Shown here piece by piece: positions 49,081 to 60,439 of a stretch of 64,000 nt of DNA (positions are counted from its first letter, which is position 1; each line of letters opens with the position of its first letter). The stretch is from positions 1-64,000 of the forward strand of contig JAOTOM010003187.1 of NCBI GenBank assembly GCA_034440615.1. Reading direction: 5' to 3'. Source of the stretch: Ashinkailepas kermadecensis (taxonomy: Eukaryota; Arthropoda; Thecostraca; Neolepadidae). The position numbers and the translations under genes are program-made. Under the pieces are notes generated by a model. It saw only the letters and a list, made by a program, of their open reading frames with translations. It had not been told where the DNA came from and searched no databases.

Positions 49081-50365
49081 ATGCACGAGGTGTGGCGAAT
49101 GCGCCGAATGCACAAGGCGGGCGTACACGTGCACGAACGTTGGCGTGGTGGATACAGGGCGTTGCGAACTGAAATACGTGAAATAGGAAAATTTGACATC
49201 TTTAAGTGTACAGGTGGAAAAGTGCAGATGCAACTTCAGCATTTCAGCATGTCAGTTGACTCATGAAGGGATACCAAAAAGAAACCGTGATCAATGAGAA
49301 GGGGGCTGAAATATGTTGATTTAGAAACAATGGTGGTATATTTGACCCCTTCCACATCAAACCTAAGTTGGTCACGAATTATTTTACTTTAAAAAATAGG
49401 CCTCTTCGAAAGAAATAGTGATCGAAATCCGGGAGCCTAAAAAACCGGTAGGTGTGCTGCATACAAATCCGTCCCCCCACACCCCACGACGTAAATCCTA
49501 CGTACAGCACTTACCTGCATTGACATACTTACAGGATTATCAGCCATAAGACAATGGCTCCCGAAAGATTTCATGGTAGTAACGCATACGCATCGTTCCA
49601 AATAAGGCATGGCTATGGCTAAACATTGCTAAACATCAGCAACTTCCCTATGGCCAAACATTGCATTGATATGATTTGCTTATCGGCTAGGGTAGACAGT
49701 CATACAAAACAAAGATTTCAATTTAGTGATACCATTCAAATATTAAAATAACCTAAATTGTTCTATTCAAGTGACTGCTCTGTATGGTTGCACTGTGTGT
49801 TGCCGTTTCGTGTCAATTTTACATACATCAAATAGGGAAAACTTTTTAAATGTTGTCCAGCGTAATACACAATGGCAAAGGTAGCACATATTCGCCAAAC
49901 GGTGAGAATATACAACGCGCTCCAAAGGTTTTACGAGAACAACTCTCTCAAAAGCCGTGCCGCAGAATGCCAGACAGTTTGTGGGAAGTTCGTGAGAAAT
50001 CCATTTCGCACCTTTTGGCGATTTCTTCTAATGGCATGTCTAGTCACGGAGCTATGACGTTATGGAGGGGCTAACCTCCATCTAGTTTTGGGCAAAATCT
50101 CTGCTTTTCGCGGTTTCTTATTACTTTAGAACACTGAGAGAACAATGTTTAGTCCTTCGACCGCTTCGGATTTATCCTACCACAGTGACATTGACAGCAT
50201 TGACTTTCTTAAGGTGATCCGAGGTCATGGAACCAAGGTGACCTCGGATGACAATTTCCGGGCTTGAAATCAGTAGATTGTAATTTTGAGTGCTGAATTC
50301 GAATTCAGTATTCATTTTTACCCCAGAGAAATTAAAACTAAAAACCGAGCAAAAAATATGCAAGC
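49081..50365. other. No gene recognised
   Basis: 49078-49180 has a Cys-rich short frame directly after copy 7 that ends in TAG. Otherwise AT-rich unique sequence. Confidence 0.35.
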
Positions 50366-50368
50366 TAG

Positions 50369-50515
50369 AAAATGGTGTCACGACATTACCCTGCCCTGGT
50401 ACCTTCCGCATGTGGCAAAATGGTGTCACGACATTACCCTGCCCTAGTACCTTCCGCATGTGGCAAAATGGTGTCACGACATTACCCTGCCCTGGTACCT
50501 TCCGCATGTGGCAAA
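50369..50515. repeat. Three copies of a 48-bp unit
   Basis: AATGGTGTCACGACATTACC starts at 50371 and recurs 48 bp apart. The three copies are nearly identical. Confidence 0.95.
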
Positions 50516-50519
50516 ATGC

Positions 50520-51055
50520 GACATGGCGATACGTCACTGGAATAATACGATTCTAAGGATCATCTTGGTAGGCATTTCGTGTGTAACTAAGCGGTAGCTT
50601 CAGCAATGCCTGCAAAACGCATTCATTTTCCACAAATAAGTGATATTTGACCTCGCTCCAGATGACAATCATGGGTTGTTGTGCCAATCGCAATATCTCG
50701 TCACAAATTACACGCGGATTTTTGGTTAGTTTATATAGCAGTCGAAAATGACGAATGCTGTGGCTAAGGTGTTAGCGTTTCTTCCTTATCATTTTTGTTA
50801 TGTTGCGCTTTGTATGCACAGCCGACTAAAATGAAACCAAAAATTGTGTTGTATGAAACATCCGACGTCTTGGAACTTGGCATACGATCTTGTCTAGTCT
50901 CCCGCCTCATGTTTTTACAAAATTATAAATCGGAGAAGTGACGAATTGGAACCAAAATTGCCAGTATGTTAGACATGTTGCGAGAAATGTTACCCCCCCC
51001 ACATTCGTGGCGTACCGAAAGGGTGGAATGATAAATCCCCACCTGAGAGGTAGTG
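50520..51055. other. No gene recognised
   Basis: Unique AT-rich sequence. Confidence 0.4.
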
Positions 51056-51059
51056 GGTC

Positions 51060-51420
51060 CTTGCGGGCTCCAGACACCGCTCAAAGGGCCGTATCGGTTC
51101 CCGGAAAAATCGCGCCGGGACCCCGGAAAATCGCACATGGGTCTATAAAAATTGTGACGGGCTCCTGAAAAATCGTAGCGAAGCCTCGAAAGAATATCCC
51201 ACCGGAGCCACGAACAATCGCGCCGATTCCACGAAATCGTCGCACCGGGGTCCAATAAAGCGCATCGGGGCCCCCAAAACTATTGCATCTGATGTATAAA
51301 TAAATACACGGGTGGGTACAACATATTTTGAGGGTGATGGCGCGCTATTAAGCGACTCCCACCGCGTCTTAGGGTCCCAATACAAGGAACCCAAGCAAGC
51401 TTTCGGGGCCCTCGCCGCGC
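51060..51420 (+). repeat. GC-rich degenerate 21-bp array (array 4)
   Basis: Plus-strand units such as CCGGAAAAATCGCGCCGGG. Includes ATAAATAAATACACGGG, the counterpart of the AATAAACACAG phrase of array 3. Confidence 0.65.
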
Positions 51421-51559
51421 CTATAGGAGCTCCAGTGCACTATAAACATATAAGCAGGCTAATTGATGCTTTCCATTGGCACATCTAGGATTCGCGTCGA
51501 TTTTGGAGTCCTATGGTGCGATGTGTAGTGCTTCGTAGCAATTTTTCGGATCAGAATTA

Positions 51560-52280
51560 ATTTTACAGCTCCCTGCTGAAGTTATCAGAGGTCCTGCTCC
51601 ACTCCCTTCGGGTCCCGGTGGGATGTTTGGGGATCAACGCGAGCTTTCGGATGCTTGCAGGAGTTCGAGACCCTGCTGTATCTATTTGGCCCCCGAAGCG
51701 AATTTTGTGTGGTCCCGAAGGAAGTATACGGCCTATTGGTGATTTTTGCGAGCCTCGGCAGGATTTCCGAGCTTCGGTGCGAGTTTTCGGAGCCCCGCCA
51801 TTTATTCGGGGCCCTCGACGGGATTCTTTGGGGCCTCAACAGGAATTTTGGGACGTTTATGGGAATTTTTAGGCCCAGCGCGATTTTGAAGAAGCCAGGT
51901 GCGATTTTCGGCCCCCTGCAACAGTTTTCTGGCCCCGTTGTATTTATTAGGGGTCTTCGAACCGACTTTTTCCAGGCTACAGACTGATTTTGGTGGATCC
52001 AACGCGATTGTGTGGGCCACGACGCGATGTGTTGGGCTCCGACACCAGTTCTCGCGGCCCCGTTGCACTTAGTTGGTGCAAGAGAAAAAAACAGTTTGGC
52101 CCCAACGCGATTTTTGGAACCGGCACGAATTCTCGAGGGCTCACTGATTTATTTCGATGCCCCTACCCTCATTTTTTGGGCACTAAAGGGAATGTTTTGG
52201 GGCGAGCGCGATTTCTGGGGCACGATGCAATTTTTGCGAACTACGGAGCGATTCTTAGGGGTCCACCACCTCTCGGGTGG
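51560..52280 (-). repeat. GC-rich degenerate 21-bp array (array 5), inverted
   Basis: Same unit as array 4 but read on the minus strand (plus strand shows GCGATTTTxGGGCCCC-type words and GTTGTATTTATTAGGGG). Arrays 4 and 5 are therefore head to head. Confidence 0.7.
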
Positions 52281-52289
52281 GTGGCAGTT

Positions 52290-53645
52290 GTCACTAGTTT
52301 CCAGCGAGTAAGGAGAGCTATATTGCGGCGCATGAAGCGCGCCGAAATGGCCCCTCGGGCACCACAGGGGTTTATAGCCCCTTGCCACCCTCTGGTTGCG
52401 GTACTGTTAGCAATAGTCATTTTTTAGCCTCTAGAGCGGCTGCGGTACGTGTGCATTTTTCGATATTTTAGATCATACCTCAGTGATCTGACCTAATATC
52501 GATTTGAAACTTGAAACATTAGTAGAAGACATAATATGCCATACAAATATTAAGTAGCAGCAATGCTATGCACACAAAAAAAAAATTATCAGTCAAAGTC
52601 TCCGTTTCTCCCAATAAACTACGAGTCATGTTTTACGTTTTGCACTTCAGTTTATCACCTGTTTATTCACTAATAATTCACCTTTGGCTGTATCTTGTAC
52701 GGTTTGTTCATGACAAAAAAAAATATAATTCCGCATATAGAACACACATTGGGGAAAAGTTGTGGCAAAAGCCTGATCTGCCTTAGCTCCGGAACCTTAG
52801 CAGAGTAGAACTCAATTGTTTGCTATATTGTGCGCTCCCCAATTGCCGGAATGCTGTGCCAATCCTGAGTGGCTTATGAGGTATTTCTGAATAACCTGAG
52901 GCGGTTCGAATTGATTTCCCGCCGGCACTGCGAGGGCTAAATAAAAACAAAGTTGTATCACCTTCGATCATCCAGTCTAAAAATTTCAAGAATGCACTGA
53001 TTTACCTATGTGCTCGACAAGGCATTGAAGCTTGACAACAATAACCTTTGCACTAACTTTGCTTTCATTGTTATGTGTGTGTGTGTGTGGGGGGGGGGGG
53101 CGCAGGCTGAGTAAATAAGATTGGAGAGAAAAAGTCGTTCATTTAACTTCCATTCATATACCTATGCTTCCAGGCCTTATTTAGCTCGATGCCTTGCAAC
53201 ATATAGCAAAACAGAACTTGCATAAGCTCAACATGACTATTGTACCAGTTGCCCGCCCAAGCACCCAAATCACCTCGCTGGCGGAAGGTTCCTGTGCCAC
53301 GCTCCAGACCGGCGGTAGGGTGGGGGAGACGGTGTTTCGCATCCCTCACCGCTTTGCTCTTAATTGAGCTACGGACACAGGACAAAATGGGTGCATTCCT
53401 TGGCACGAACTGTGCCAATTAACACCAATTATTACTGTGCCAATTATTTTCACTCGGGTCCCGCACATTGACGATCGGTGACGCGCGAAAGAGGAGACCA
53501 GCTCATTTACGATTTCTGCAAATTGCACTGCTGCTGAGTCAAATAGCTCATTTTGAAAGGTAAGGTTTGCTGGGTAGTCTGGGGTAACCGGAGGGAAGAT
53601 TTTTGGGGCGTAGTATCACAGTACAGCTCTCGTAGTTATAACACG
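52290..53645. other. No gene recognised
   Basis: Contains a short (GT)n(G)n run at 53074-53101. No exon signals with support. Confidence 0.4.
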
Positions 53646-53650
53646 TTGTC

Positions 53651-53713
53651 ATGGCAACCGGTTCACCTCAACTTCGCGACACACATTCAGCTGGTGCAAG
53701 AGGGACACGCGCC
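53651..53713 (+). CDS. Candidate first coding exon upstream of the WP-tail exons
   Basis: 21 codons from an ATG with purine at -3 and G at +4 (MATGSPQLRDTHSAGARGTRA is the reading, shown here only to MATGSPQLRD), ending at a perfect donor GTAAGT. The phase (0) does not match the exon at 54039, which needs two carried bases. Direct joining would meet a stop after 14 codons. It could belong to another isoform, use a different acceptor, or be spurious. Confidence 0.25.
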
Positions 53714-54038
53714 GTAAGTCGAATGTTCAGGAGTGATTTGACAGGCGGTGATTTAAAGTCTAATGGGTCAATTTTCAGTGAACTAGACAACAGTGACTGT
53801 GTGTTCATCTTCGGGACGAATGTGAGAAGCAAGTTTTTAGTGGTTTCATTGTATGCACTGGCTATAGGTTTCATGCCAGAATAGTTCCATGCCAGGGGAT
53901 AGGGAACTTTTGAAGGCAAATCCATATAACTGATTATGTAGTGTGCAGTTACCTGAATTAAATTATAACCTTGCATTTGAGTTAATTTGTCGTCTCTAGC
54001 TGTAATTATTTAAAGCAACATTGATGTTACTGTTGCAG

Positions 54039-54120
54039 AACACCACGAGTTGGAGATTTTGTGTGTCGCGTCCTCCCAGCTAATGGACTGCTGGCAAAGG
54101 CCAAAGTTTTCATTGAAGTG
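54039..54120 (+). CDS. Penultimate exon of a partial gene
   Basis: 82 bases after an acceptor TGTTGCAG, ending at a less common donor GTCAGT (54121). In the frame fixed by the next exon it encodes TPRVGDFVCRVLPANGLLAK, then AKVFIEV. Together with the last exon this looks like a small beta-rich (Tudor/SH3-like) fold: a GDFV strand, then a KVFIEVVEA strand. It must receive two bases from an upstream exon that I could not identify. A stronger pyrimidine tract before a CAG at about 54079 offers an alternative, shorter start for the exon. Confidence 0.5.
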
Positions 54121-54354
54121 GTCAGTGATTGGTTTGCAGACCTGCGTTTAAGCAGCTTTAATTTCTATTGTCTTAATCTTGTAGTTTGTATGTACATGTA
54201 CATGACTAACGGAGCTATTATTATGTATATCTGCATTTATCTGTCCATATCAAAATACCAGTAAGTTGATTTTGGGTGTGTAATGCTATGCAAACCTTTC
54301 TTTATTGTCATAGATGTCCTGTCTAACTCCATCTTCTTTATGCTGCTTTTTCAG

Positions 54355-54528
54355 GTCGAAGCTGTTGATGAAAATGGTGTGAATGTCCGCTTCATGAAAA
54401 AGATCGGTGGTCGCTACGTGTGGCCAAATATCAATTATTTATCATTTGTTTTCCTTGGGGAGATTTGGGAAATTCTGCCTGCTCCCCACATTGATGGACA
54501 TGGGAGATATTTCTTTGGAACAAAATAA
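54355..54528 (+). CDS. Terminal exon of a partial gene; WP-motif tail
   Basis: 58 codons with stop (TAA 54526-54528), beginning after GCTGCTTTTTCAG in phase 0. It encodes VEAVDENGVNVRFMKKIGG, then RYVWPNINYLSFVFLGEIWE and a PAPHIDGHGRYFF end. The V-x-FM-x(5)-x-WP signature followed by a proline/glycine-rich close resembles the C-terminal tails of many zinc-finger or transposase-derived proteins in invertebrates. There a VKFM...FxWP segment is followed by a short helix and a G-R/K-x-Y-x-F end. An AATAAA overlaps the stop codon. The family resemblance is recalled by eye, and the protein's upstream part is missing, so the function is open. Confidence 0.6.
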   Translation, partial: VEAVDENGVNVRFMKKIGGRYVWPNINYLSFVFLGEIWEILPAPHIDGHGRYFFGTK

Positions 54529-54529
54529 A

Positions 54530-57145
54530 TATAACCATCTGTTCGAAAGGAAATGCTGGACTGTGTTATTTGTCTTTGTATAACCGGTGTCACAGTTATG
54601 CGCAAAAGACAACACGCTCAATTGTTCTTTTGTGCTGCATTTTCTCATATTCATACCATGGGCTTATTCGCATTATTTTACACTTGAAATAAGTGAAGTT
54701 CATAAGGTAAGTGTTTTCTCACTTACTTTCATCATTTCTTCAATGTATAAAATAATTTCCAAGTTTTCTACTCATAACGGTGTCCTTTTTCGATATTTCT
54801 CTTTTAATGTCAATTTCATAAACAGATATAATGCTTTAATTAATTCTACACATAAATCCACTATTTAGTTCATATCACAATACATTTTGATTGAAAACGA
54901 AAAAAAGTCTTTCGTATGGAATTTTAGGACACGAAGTTATGAGCAAAATATTTTGCCCATTGAGAGTTCGATGGCTATTCAAATTCAATTTAAGAAAGGT
55001 TTTGCTCTAGAAAGTGAATTTTCAGTTGAAAGAGGTTCTAATGAACACAACCAATGCAATTAGAATACAATTATTATAATTTGGATTTTTGACCTGTATG
55101 TAACACTTTGTGTACCCATGATTGAAGCCATACACTTAACCGTTCAGGTCAGGTCAAAGGTCGGCATTGCGATAAAATTATACTTTTCACGGATGTAATC
55201 CAGTTCGAAGGCGATGCTCACCACATATTACAACACAGCGACCACAAAATGATTTGCAGCATTCTTCCAACTAGACCCATTATGTCTTACGCAATTGCTT
55301 AGGTAGGTCAGATCAGGGGCGGATACATTGTGTGTGGCATTAGGGCATATGGTCCCATCCTCCCGATGAAAGGTGGCGCCCCTCCGCCCGGGATAAGGCC
55401 CCCTCCACCGGGGGAAGGTTCAAGAGTACCCCTCAAATTTTCCCGCCAGATGCGCCTCTCAAGAGACAATGTGCCCCATGGCAATTCCAGAAACCACCCC
55501 TGGATCAGATCAGACAAAGTACATGAGGGCACTCGGCGTCAGCCTATGGGAGCGCGGTGCATCGCGCACTTACTTAAATTTTTGTGAAGTACAGCTTATA
55601 AAAGCCATCGAAAAGTGACTTTCGCCAACGACAATTAATTTCAGGTACTTCGCAATAAAAAAAGTCAATGAATATATTCACCGTAATTCATTTGTACACG
55701 TACACACCTACTTAGATACAAATACCCTACATACAAACACTTTCGACACCGACCACTCCTACCTCCTAACAAGTAAGCAACTAATACAGAATGCTTGCCA
55801 CCTAGGCTCACACAAGCGTGTTCAAGTAGCCGCAGAGGTGAAAACAATGCCGAAGCTGTCACCGACGAACCCATGAGCTGTCTCACATGTTTTGTATACA
55901 TGCTTCATAAAATGCATAGCTGAGAAACCAAAGCGATTTTCGGATAGCTTGCACGCTTTTCCCTCATGACAAGTCTTCTGATTTAAAGGTGTTTTGATGC
56001 CCTCCTCTGAAGCCCCGTTCGTTTTCTGATTGATCAAAACATTTTGCCATTCGAAAATTGTGGATGCGAAGTGCAATTTGTTTGTCTGATGTATGTTAAA
56101 TACCGATTGGCTTGCAGTCCTCACCAAACAACATGATTAAACTATACAGTGTGAGTAAGAGGTCATAATATTCCACTTGGAGTTGGTGAATTTGCAAGGA
56201 AATCCACACTTATTGAACAGCCCTACCTCTCAAAAACAGGATTTTTTTTATCTTGTGATACTATGCATTTTGCATGCAGAGGGCACCAGTGATCTATACT
56301 AAAAATACATTACATTACAGATCCATTCCATTTTTCGCAAACTTATTGCTGATATCAGCTTCTAAAATTACAACAAGCTTCGTTGAGGATTCATCTCCAT
56401 GGACTCCAGCTTTTCCTCATTTCTATGTTTTGGCCCCACTGAGCTGACTCCACTCTACAAAAAAAAACAGGGCACCATAAAATTGCAGGGGATTATGTTC
56501 TGGATTATGACAAATCACAGACCAGCCAGTTCTTCCAGTCCTGCTCTCTGAGGTGTAATTCTGTCATATTACAGCAAGTTGCACTGGCGATTCTGGTTCC
56601 TAATGTGGTGCTGATTTTAAATGTGGCATGTAAGCAGAAATGCACCGTGGTGATGACCCAAATGATTTAATATGGATTGCACTTACCTGCCCCAAAATAG
56701 TTTTTTTTATGATACCTATTCTTTCATGTAGGTAATTTGAATGCATCTGATCTTCATAGCTTGATGAAGTCACTCTCATATCATATCCAATTTCAATTAA
56801 ATCACCGCAAAATTCACCAGAAGATATTTTTTGCAAGTTTTTTTAGGAAGGACTCAGTTGCACCTATGTGCATTGACCTACAAATATTGTCAAATTGGAG
56901 CTTGAGGTGTTTTATACATTTTAAAAATTATATTTTGAACTGCCATCTTTACAAACATGATTAAGCTGATGTGACCACTCATTTGTGTTGTAAATGTTTA
57001 CTTTTCAGTTGAAGACCAAAATAACACTAACAAAGGGGTTTCGGGTTAGGTAATATATCATTAAAAAATGTAAAAAGAACAAAACACCAAGACTTAACCT
57101 AACAAAACATAGCCAAACTGTTATGATTGTTCTGTAAGGTCATAA
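54530..57145. other. No gene recognised
   Basis: AT-rich. 55312-55330 has CAGATCAGGGGCGGATAC, a hAT-type terminus form, followed by a GC-rich stretch to about 55480 like that at 44690. 56940-57120 is an inverted member of the CCTAA-bearing dispersed family. Confidence 0.45.
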
Positions 57146-57149
57146 AAGT

Positions 57150-57700
57150 CATAAAGTATTAAGGCTTAATAAGAGCCACAGGGGCCCATCCGGGTTAAGC
57201 CTATCTAGAAAAGGTACTAGGAATGTACATACTCCCACCCCAATCAATCCCTTATCCCAAGTTCTTAGGAAGCTATATATCCCAGCTTATCTAGCACCAC
57301 TCACTTGCTACCGCATAACACCCTCAATAATCACAAGCTCCTCCCATCACACCCATCGTGCCACCATAGACAATCTCATCAGCATCACATCCCGAAGGAA
57401 GGTGCCGAATCCACTGCTAGGCACACCCCACACAAATTAATAAAGCGTTCAGACTTAATAAGAGACTCACTTGCTATTGCATAATACACTCAACAATTAC
57501 AAACTCCTCCCATCATACCCATTGTGCTACCATAGACAATCTCATCAGTAACACATCCCGAAGGAAGGTGCTGAATCCACTGCTAGGTACACCCTATATC
57601 AAGTTATAAAGCATTTAGACTTAATAAGAGACTCACTTGCTATTGCATAACACACTCAACAATTTCAAACTCCTCTCAACTCCCAACTCCTCCCTGTCGA
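57150..57700 (-). repeat. LINE 3-prime tail with tandem repeats of about 160 bp
   Basis: AGTGAGTCTCTTATTAAGTC and the block GGATTCxGCACCTTCCTTCGG recur two to three times on the minus strand. The right-most unit follows the reverse-transcriptase stop, and the distal end has CTCTTATTAAGCC. Confidence 0.7.
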
Positions 57701-59314
57701 TCAACCCTCCCTGGAATACAGAAAAACAAGCCCCCTATTCTTATAATGATTGTCTATGCCGTTTTTAAAGATGTTCAGTGTGTTGCTACTGACAATGGTT
57801 CCTGGCAGCTGGTTCCAGTGTTCTACTACCCTGTTGGTGAAGAAAGACTGTCTTAACCTTGTCCTGCTGTGATTAACTTTAATTTTGAATTGATGACCTC
57901 TAATTGCATCATTTCTGTTAAATTGAAACATTTCCCTGAGATATCCCTGTTCCTGACCATGAACAAATTTAAAAACCTCGATGAGATCTCCTCTCAGCCT
58001 TCTATATCTAAGTGAAAACATATTCAATTTCTTCAATCTTTCCTCATATGCCAGGTTGCCTATACCATTAACCATTTTTGTTGCCCTCTTTTGTACTCTC
58101 TCTAAAAGCCAACAATCTTTCTCATAACTAGGGGACCAAGCTTGGACACAGTATTCGAAATGTGGCCTGACATATGCACAGTAAAGCTTCCTGATGACCT
58201 CCTCACTTTTGTATGACACATTCCTCTGTATTGCCCCAAGCATTCTTAGTGCCTTCTTCCTGGCTTCTTTGGTCTGTTCTGATGCCCCCAATTTTGTGTT
58301 CAAAATAACACCTAAGTCCTTCTCCTGCTGAGTCACAGATAGTACTTGGCCACCCATCAAGTATGGAGCCTTCAAATGCTGCCGACCTACATGCATGACT
58401 TTGCACTTATCAAAATTAAACATCATTTGGCATTTTTCGGACCACTTCACTGGCTCGTCTAAGTCTTTCTGCAGCAAAACCTGCTCATTGTGCCCTGTTA
58501 TTGCCCTAAAGATCTTCAAATCATCCGCAAATTTCAAAACCTTACTGCTTAGACCACATTCAATGCTATTCACATATATAATGAACAATAGTGGCCCCAG
58601 TACCGACCCCTGGGGTACTCCACTAAGAACATTTGGCCATGATGACTTTGTACCATTTAGCATCACTCTCTGCTGTCTATCTGAAAGCCACAACTGTATC
58701 CATTTTAGGATGCTACCTGCAATACCATGGACCTGAAGCTGCATCATTAACCGTCTATGGGGTACCTTGTCAAAGGCCTTACTAAAGTCAAGATATGCTA
58801 CATCAACCTGATTTCCCTGATCATATTGTTCTGTAGCAAAATTAAAAAAGTCCAAGAGATTTGTGAGACACGATCGCCCTTTTCTAAACCCATGTTGAGT
58901 ATCTTGAATCAATCTGTTTCCTTCCAGAAAACTAACTATTCTATACTTGATAATTGATTCCAGTACCTTGCAGACTAGGGATGTGAGGCTTACTGGCCTA
59001 TAGTTTTCAACTTTCCCTCTTTCTCCTTTCTTGAAAATAGGAACTACGTTTGCCCGTTTCCAATCTGTAGGAATTTCATTTTGTGAAACTGATCTACAAA
59101 ATATTATACTAAGTGGAATTGCCACTTCCTTTTCAGCTTCCCGCAATACCCTAGCATAAATTCCATCAGGTCCTGCTGCCTTGTTTGGCTTTATTTTTCT
59201 GATATAATTGAAAACAATATCACTATCAATGAAATCAACATCGTGTATCTGTTCACCTGTCCTTGAACTGTGGTTCACGGTTGGCAGATTAGTCACATCC
59301 TCCACTGTAAACAC
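57701..59314 (-). pseudogene. Non-LTR reverse transcriptase
   Basis: 537 codons without a stop. Residue positions from 59314: PDG at 49-51, NYRPVSL at 104-110, HGFRKGRS at 141-148, YLDFSKAFD at 174-182, SGVPQGSVLGP at 231-241 and the catalytic FADD at 262-265. These are the RT blocks of CR1/jockey-group LINEs in order. A thumb region and the conserved Arg/His-rich C-terminal segment (WSPSYEKDCWLLERVQKRAT, then a YRRLRGDLIEVFK motif) follow. All RT blocks look intact, so decay is recent. The frame is joined to the endonuclease upstream but is cut off by a TAA at 59318-59320. There is no genuine ATG at the beginning, hence pseudogene. Confidence 0.9.
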
Positions 59315-59473
59315 TGATTAAAACTGCTTGCTCAGCTCCTCAACCATCTCACCATCCTCACTCAATATAGTCCCATTTACTTCCAGTGGACCAATTGTGC
59401 TTGAAACTTTACTTAGCTTGTAGAAACTAAAGAACTTTTTACTGTCCCCATTACAGTTTTTAGCCAAATCCAA

Positions 59474-60184
59474 TTATTTTGCTCTCTTTGCTGCTCTGAT
59501 TTTCTGCTTCACAGCATCTCTAGATTTTTGATACGACCTTAGATTTACGATATTTGAAGCTTCCTTAAATACTCTAAATGCATCTTTCTTAGCCTTAATT
59601 GCTTTCATCACATCTGGTATAAGCCATGCTGGCTTTCCTACCCTTCTTTTGCGCATTTGCTTTTGGGGGACATGTCTAATCTGAATTTCCCTCAAGTAAG
59701 ATTTGAACTTTTCCCACATTTCACAGGCATTGAAATAAAAGAATTCTTCTTCCCATTTCATGGCAATTAAAGCCTCTCTCATGCAGTCAAAGACTGCCCT
59801 GTTAAAATTTGGAATCTTTGCCAAGTTATCCTTGATTGTCCCTGCTACCTGTGCCTTGAATCTTACTATGTTATGGTCACTTCTTCCCAGAGTTTCTCCT
59901 ACAGTCAAGTCTTGAACTAAATCACTTAAATCTGAGAAGACAAGGTCCAAGAATGAGCCCTGCCTGGTTGGTTCCGTTACAAACTGGTGTAAGAACAAGT
60001 CCTCTTCAAGGCATTTCCTAAACAGTTTACATGATGGGGAGCCAACACCAACATTTTCATATCCTTTTAGATTAAAGCCACCAAGAATAAGGCATTTCCT
60101 CTGAAAGTTTCTACTGATTTCCTCACAAATCACTTTATCGAGCTCCAGTTGCTGAGAATGTGGCAAGGTTCCTGATCGATACAA
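59474..60184 (-). pseudogene. APE-type endonuclease region of the same LINE
   Basis: About 236 codons in the same frame as the reverse transcriptase. The order is GGFNLKGY (residues 35-42), EPTRQGSFLDLVFSD (71-85) and SDHNIV (102-107), then a basic linker rich in Lys/Arg. The usual motif is GDFN. Here the catalytic Asp is Gly, which should abolish nicking. A TAA at 59474-59476 ends the frame, and the linker between 59474 and 59320 reads through in frame as a KKFFSFYKLSK-type segment. The endonuclease fold continues upstream to about 60290 but lacks its N-terminal catalytic Asn/Glu motifs. Confidence 0.8.
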
Positions 60185-60439
60185 AGTTCTAATACTCAGT
60201 TTATTGCTGTTGCTTTTTCCGACAGCAACATCAAGCCAATGGACTCCACAGACACATTTTTTACCCCATCTGCTACTTTTTGAGAACTGTATAAGCTATT
60301 CACATACAGCATATGTGGACATGAGACAAGTATTACACACAGTTTGTATCTTTAAACAAACAAATGAGTTAGGTGTGGTTAGATAGCTAGTTTAGGTTTT
60401 ACTTCATTTCAATTTTTGTTATTTTCCGTAAAAATGCAC

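Larger units (their letters stand above)
57150..60300 (-). mobile_element. CR1/jockey-group LINE, 5-prime truncated
   Basis: A minus-strand element with an endonuclease region, a short linker and a full reverse transcriptase in a single frame, followed by a 3-prime tail of about 500 bp with tandem repeats. The endonuclease frame stays readable to about 60290 (a CGVHWLDVAVG segment), beyond which no ORF1 or start is seen. No target duplication was resolved. Confidence 0.85.

Noticed and set aside
49078..49180. Cys-rich short frame (CTRCGECAECTRRAYTC) after copy 7
   Set aside because: It opens inside the micro-retroposon, ends at TAG after about 34 codons and has no splice support.
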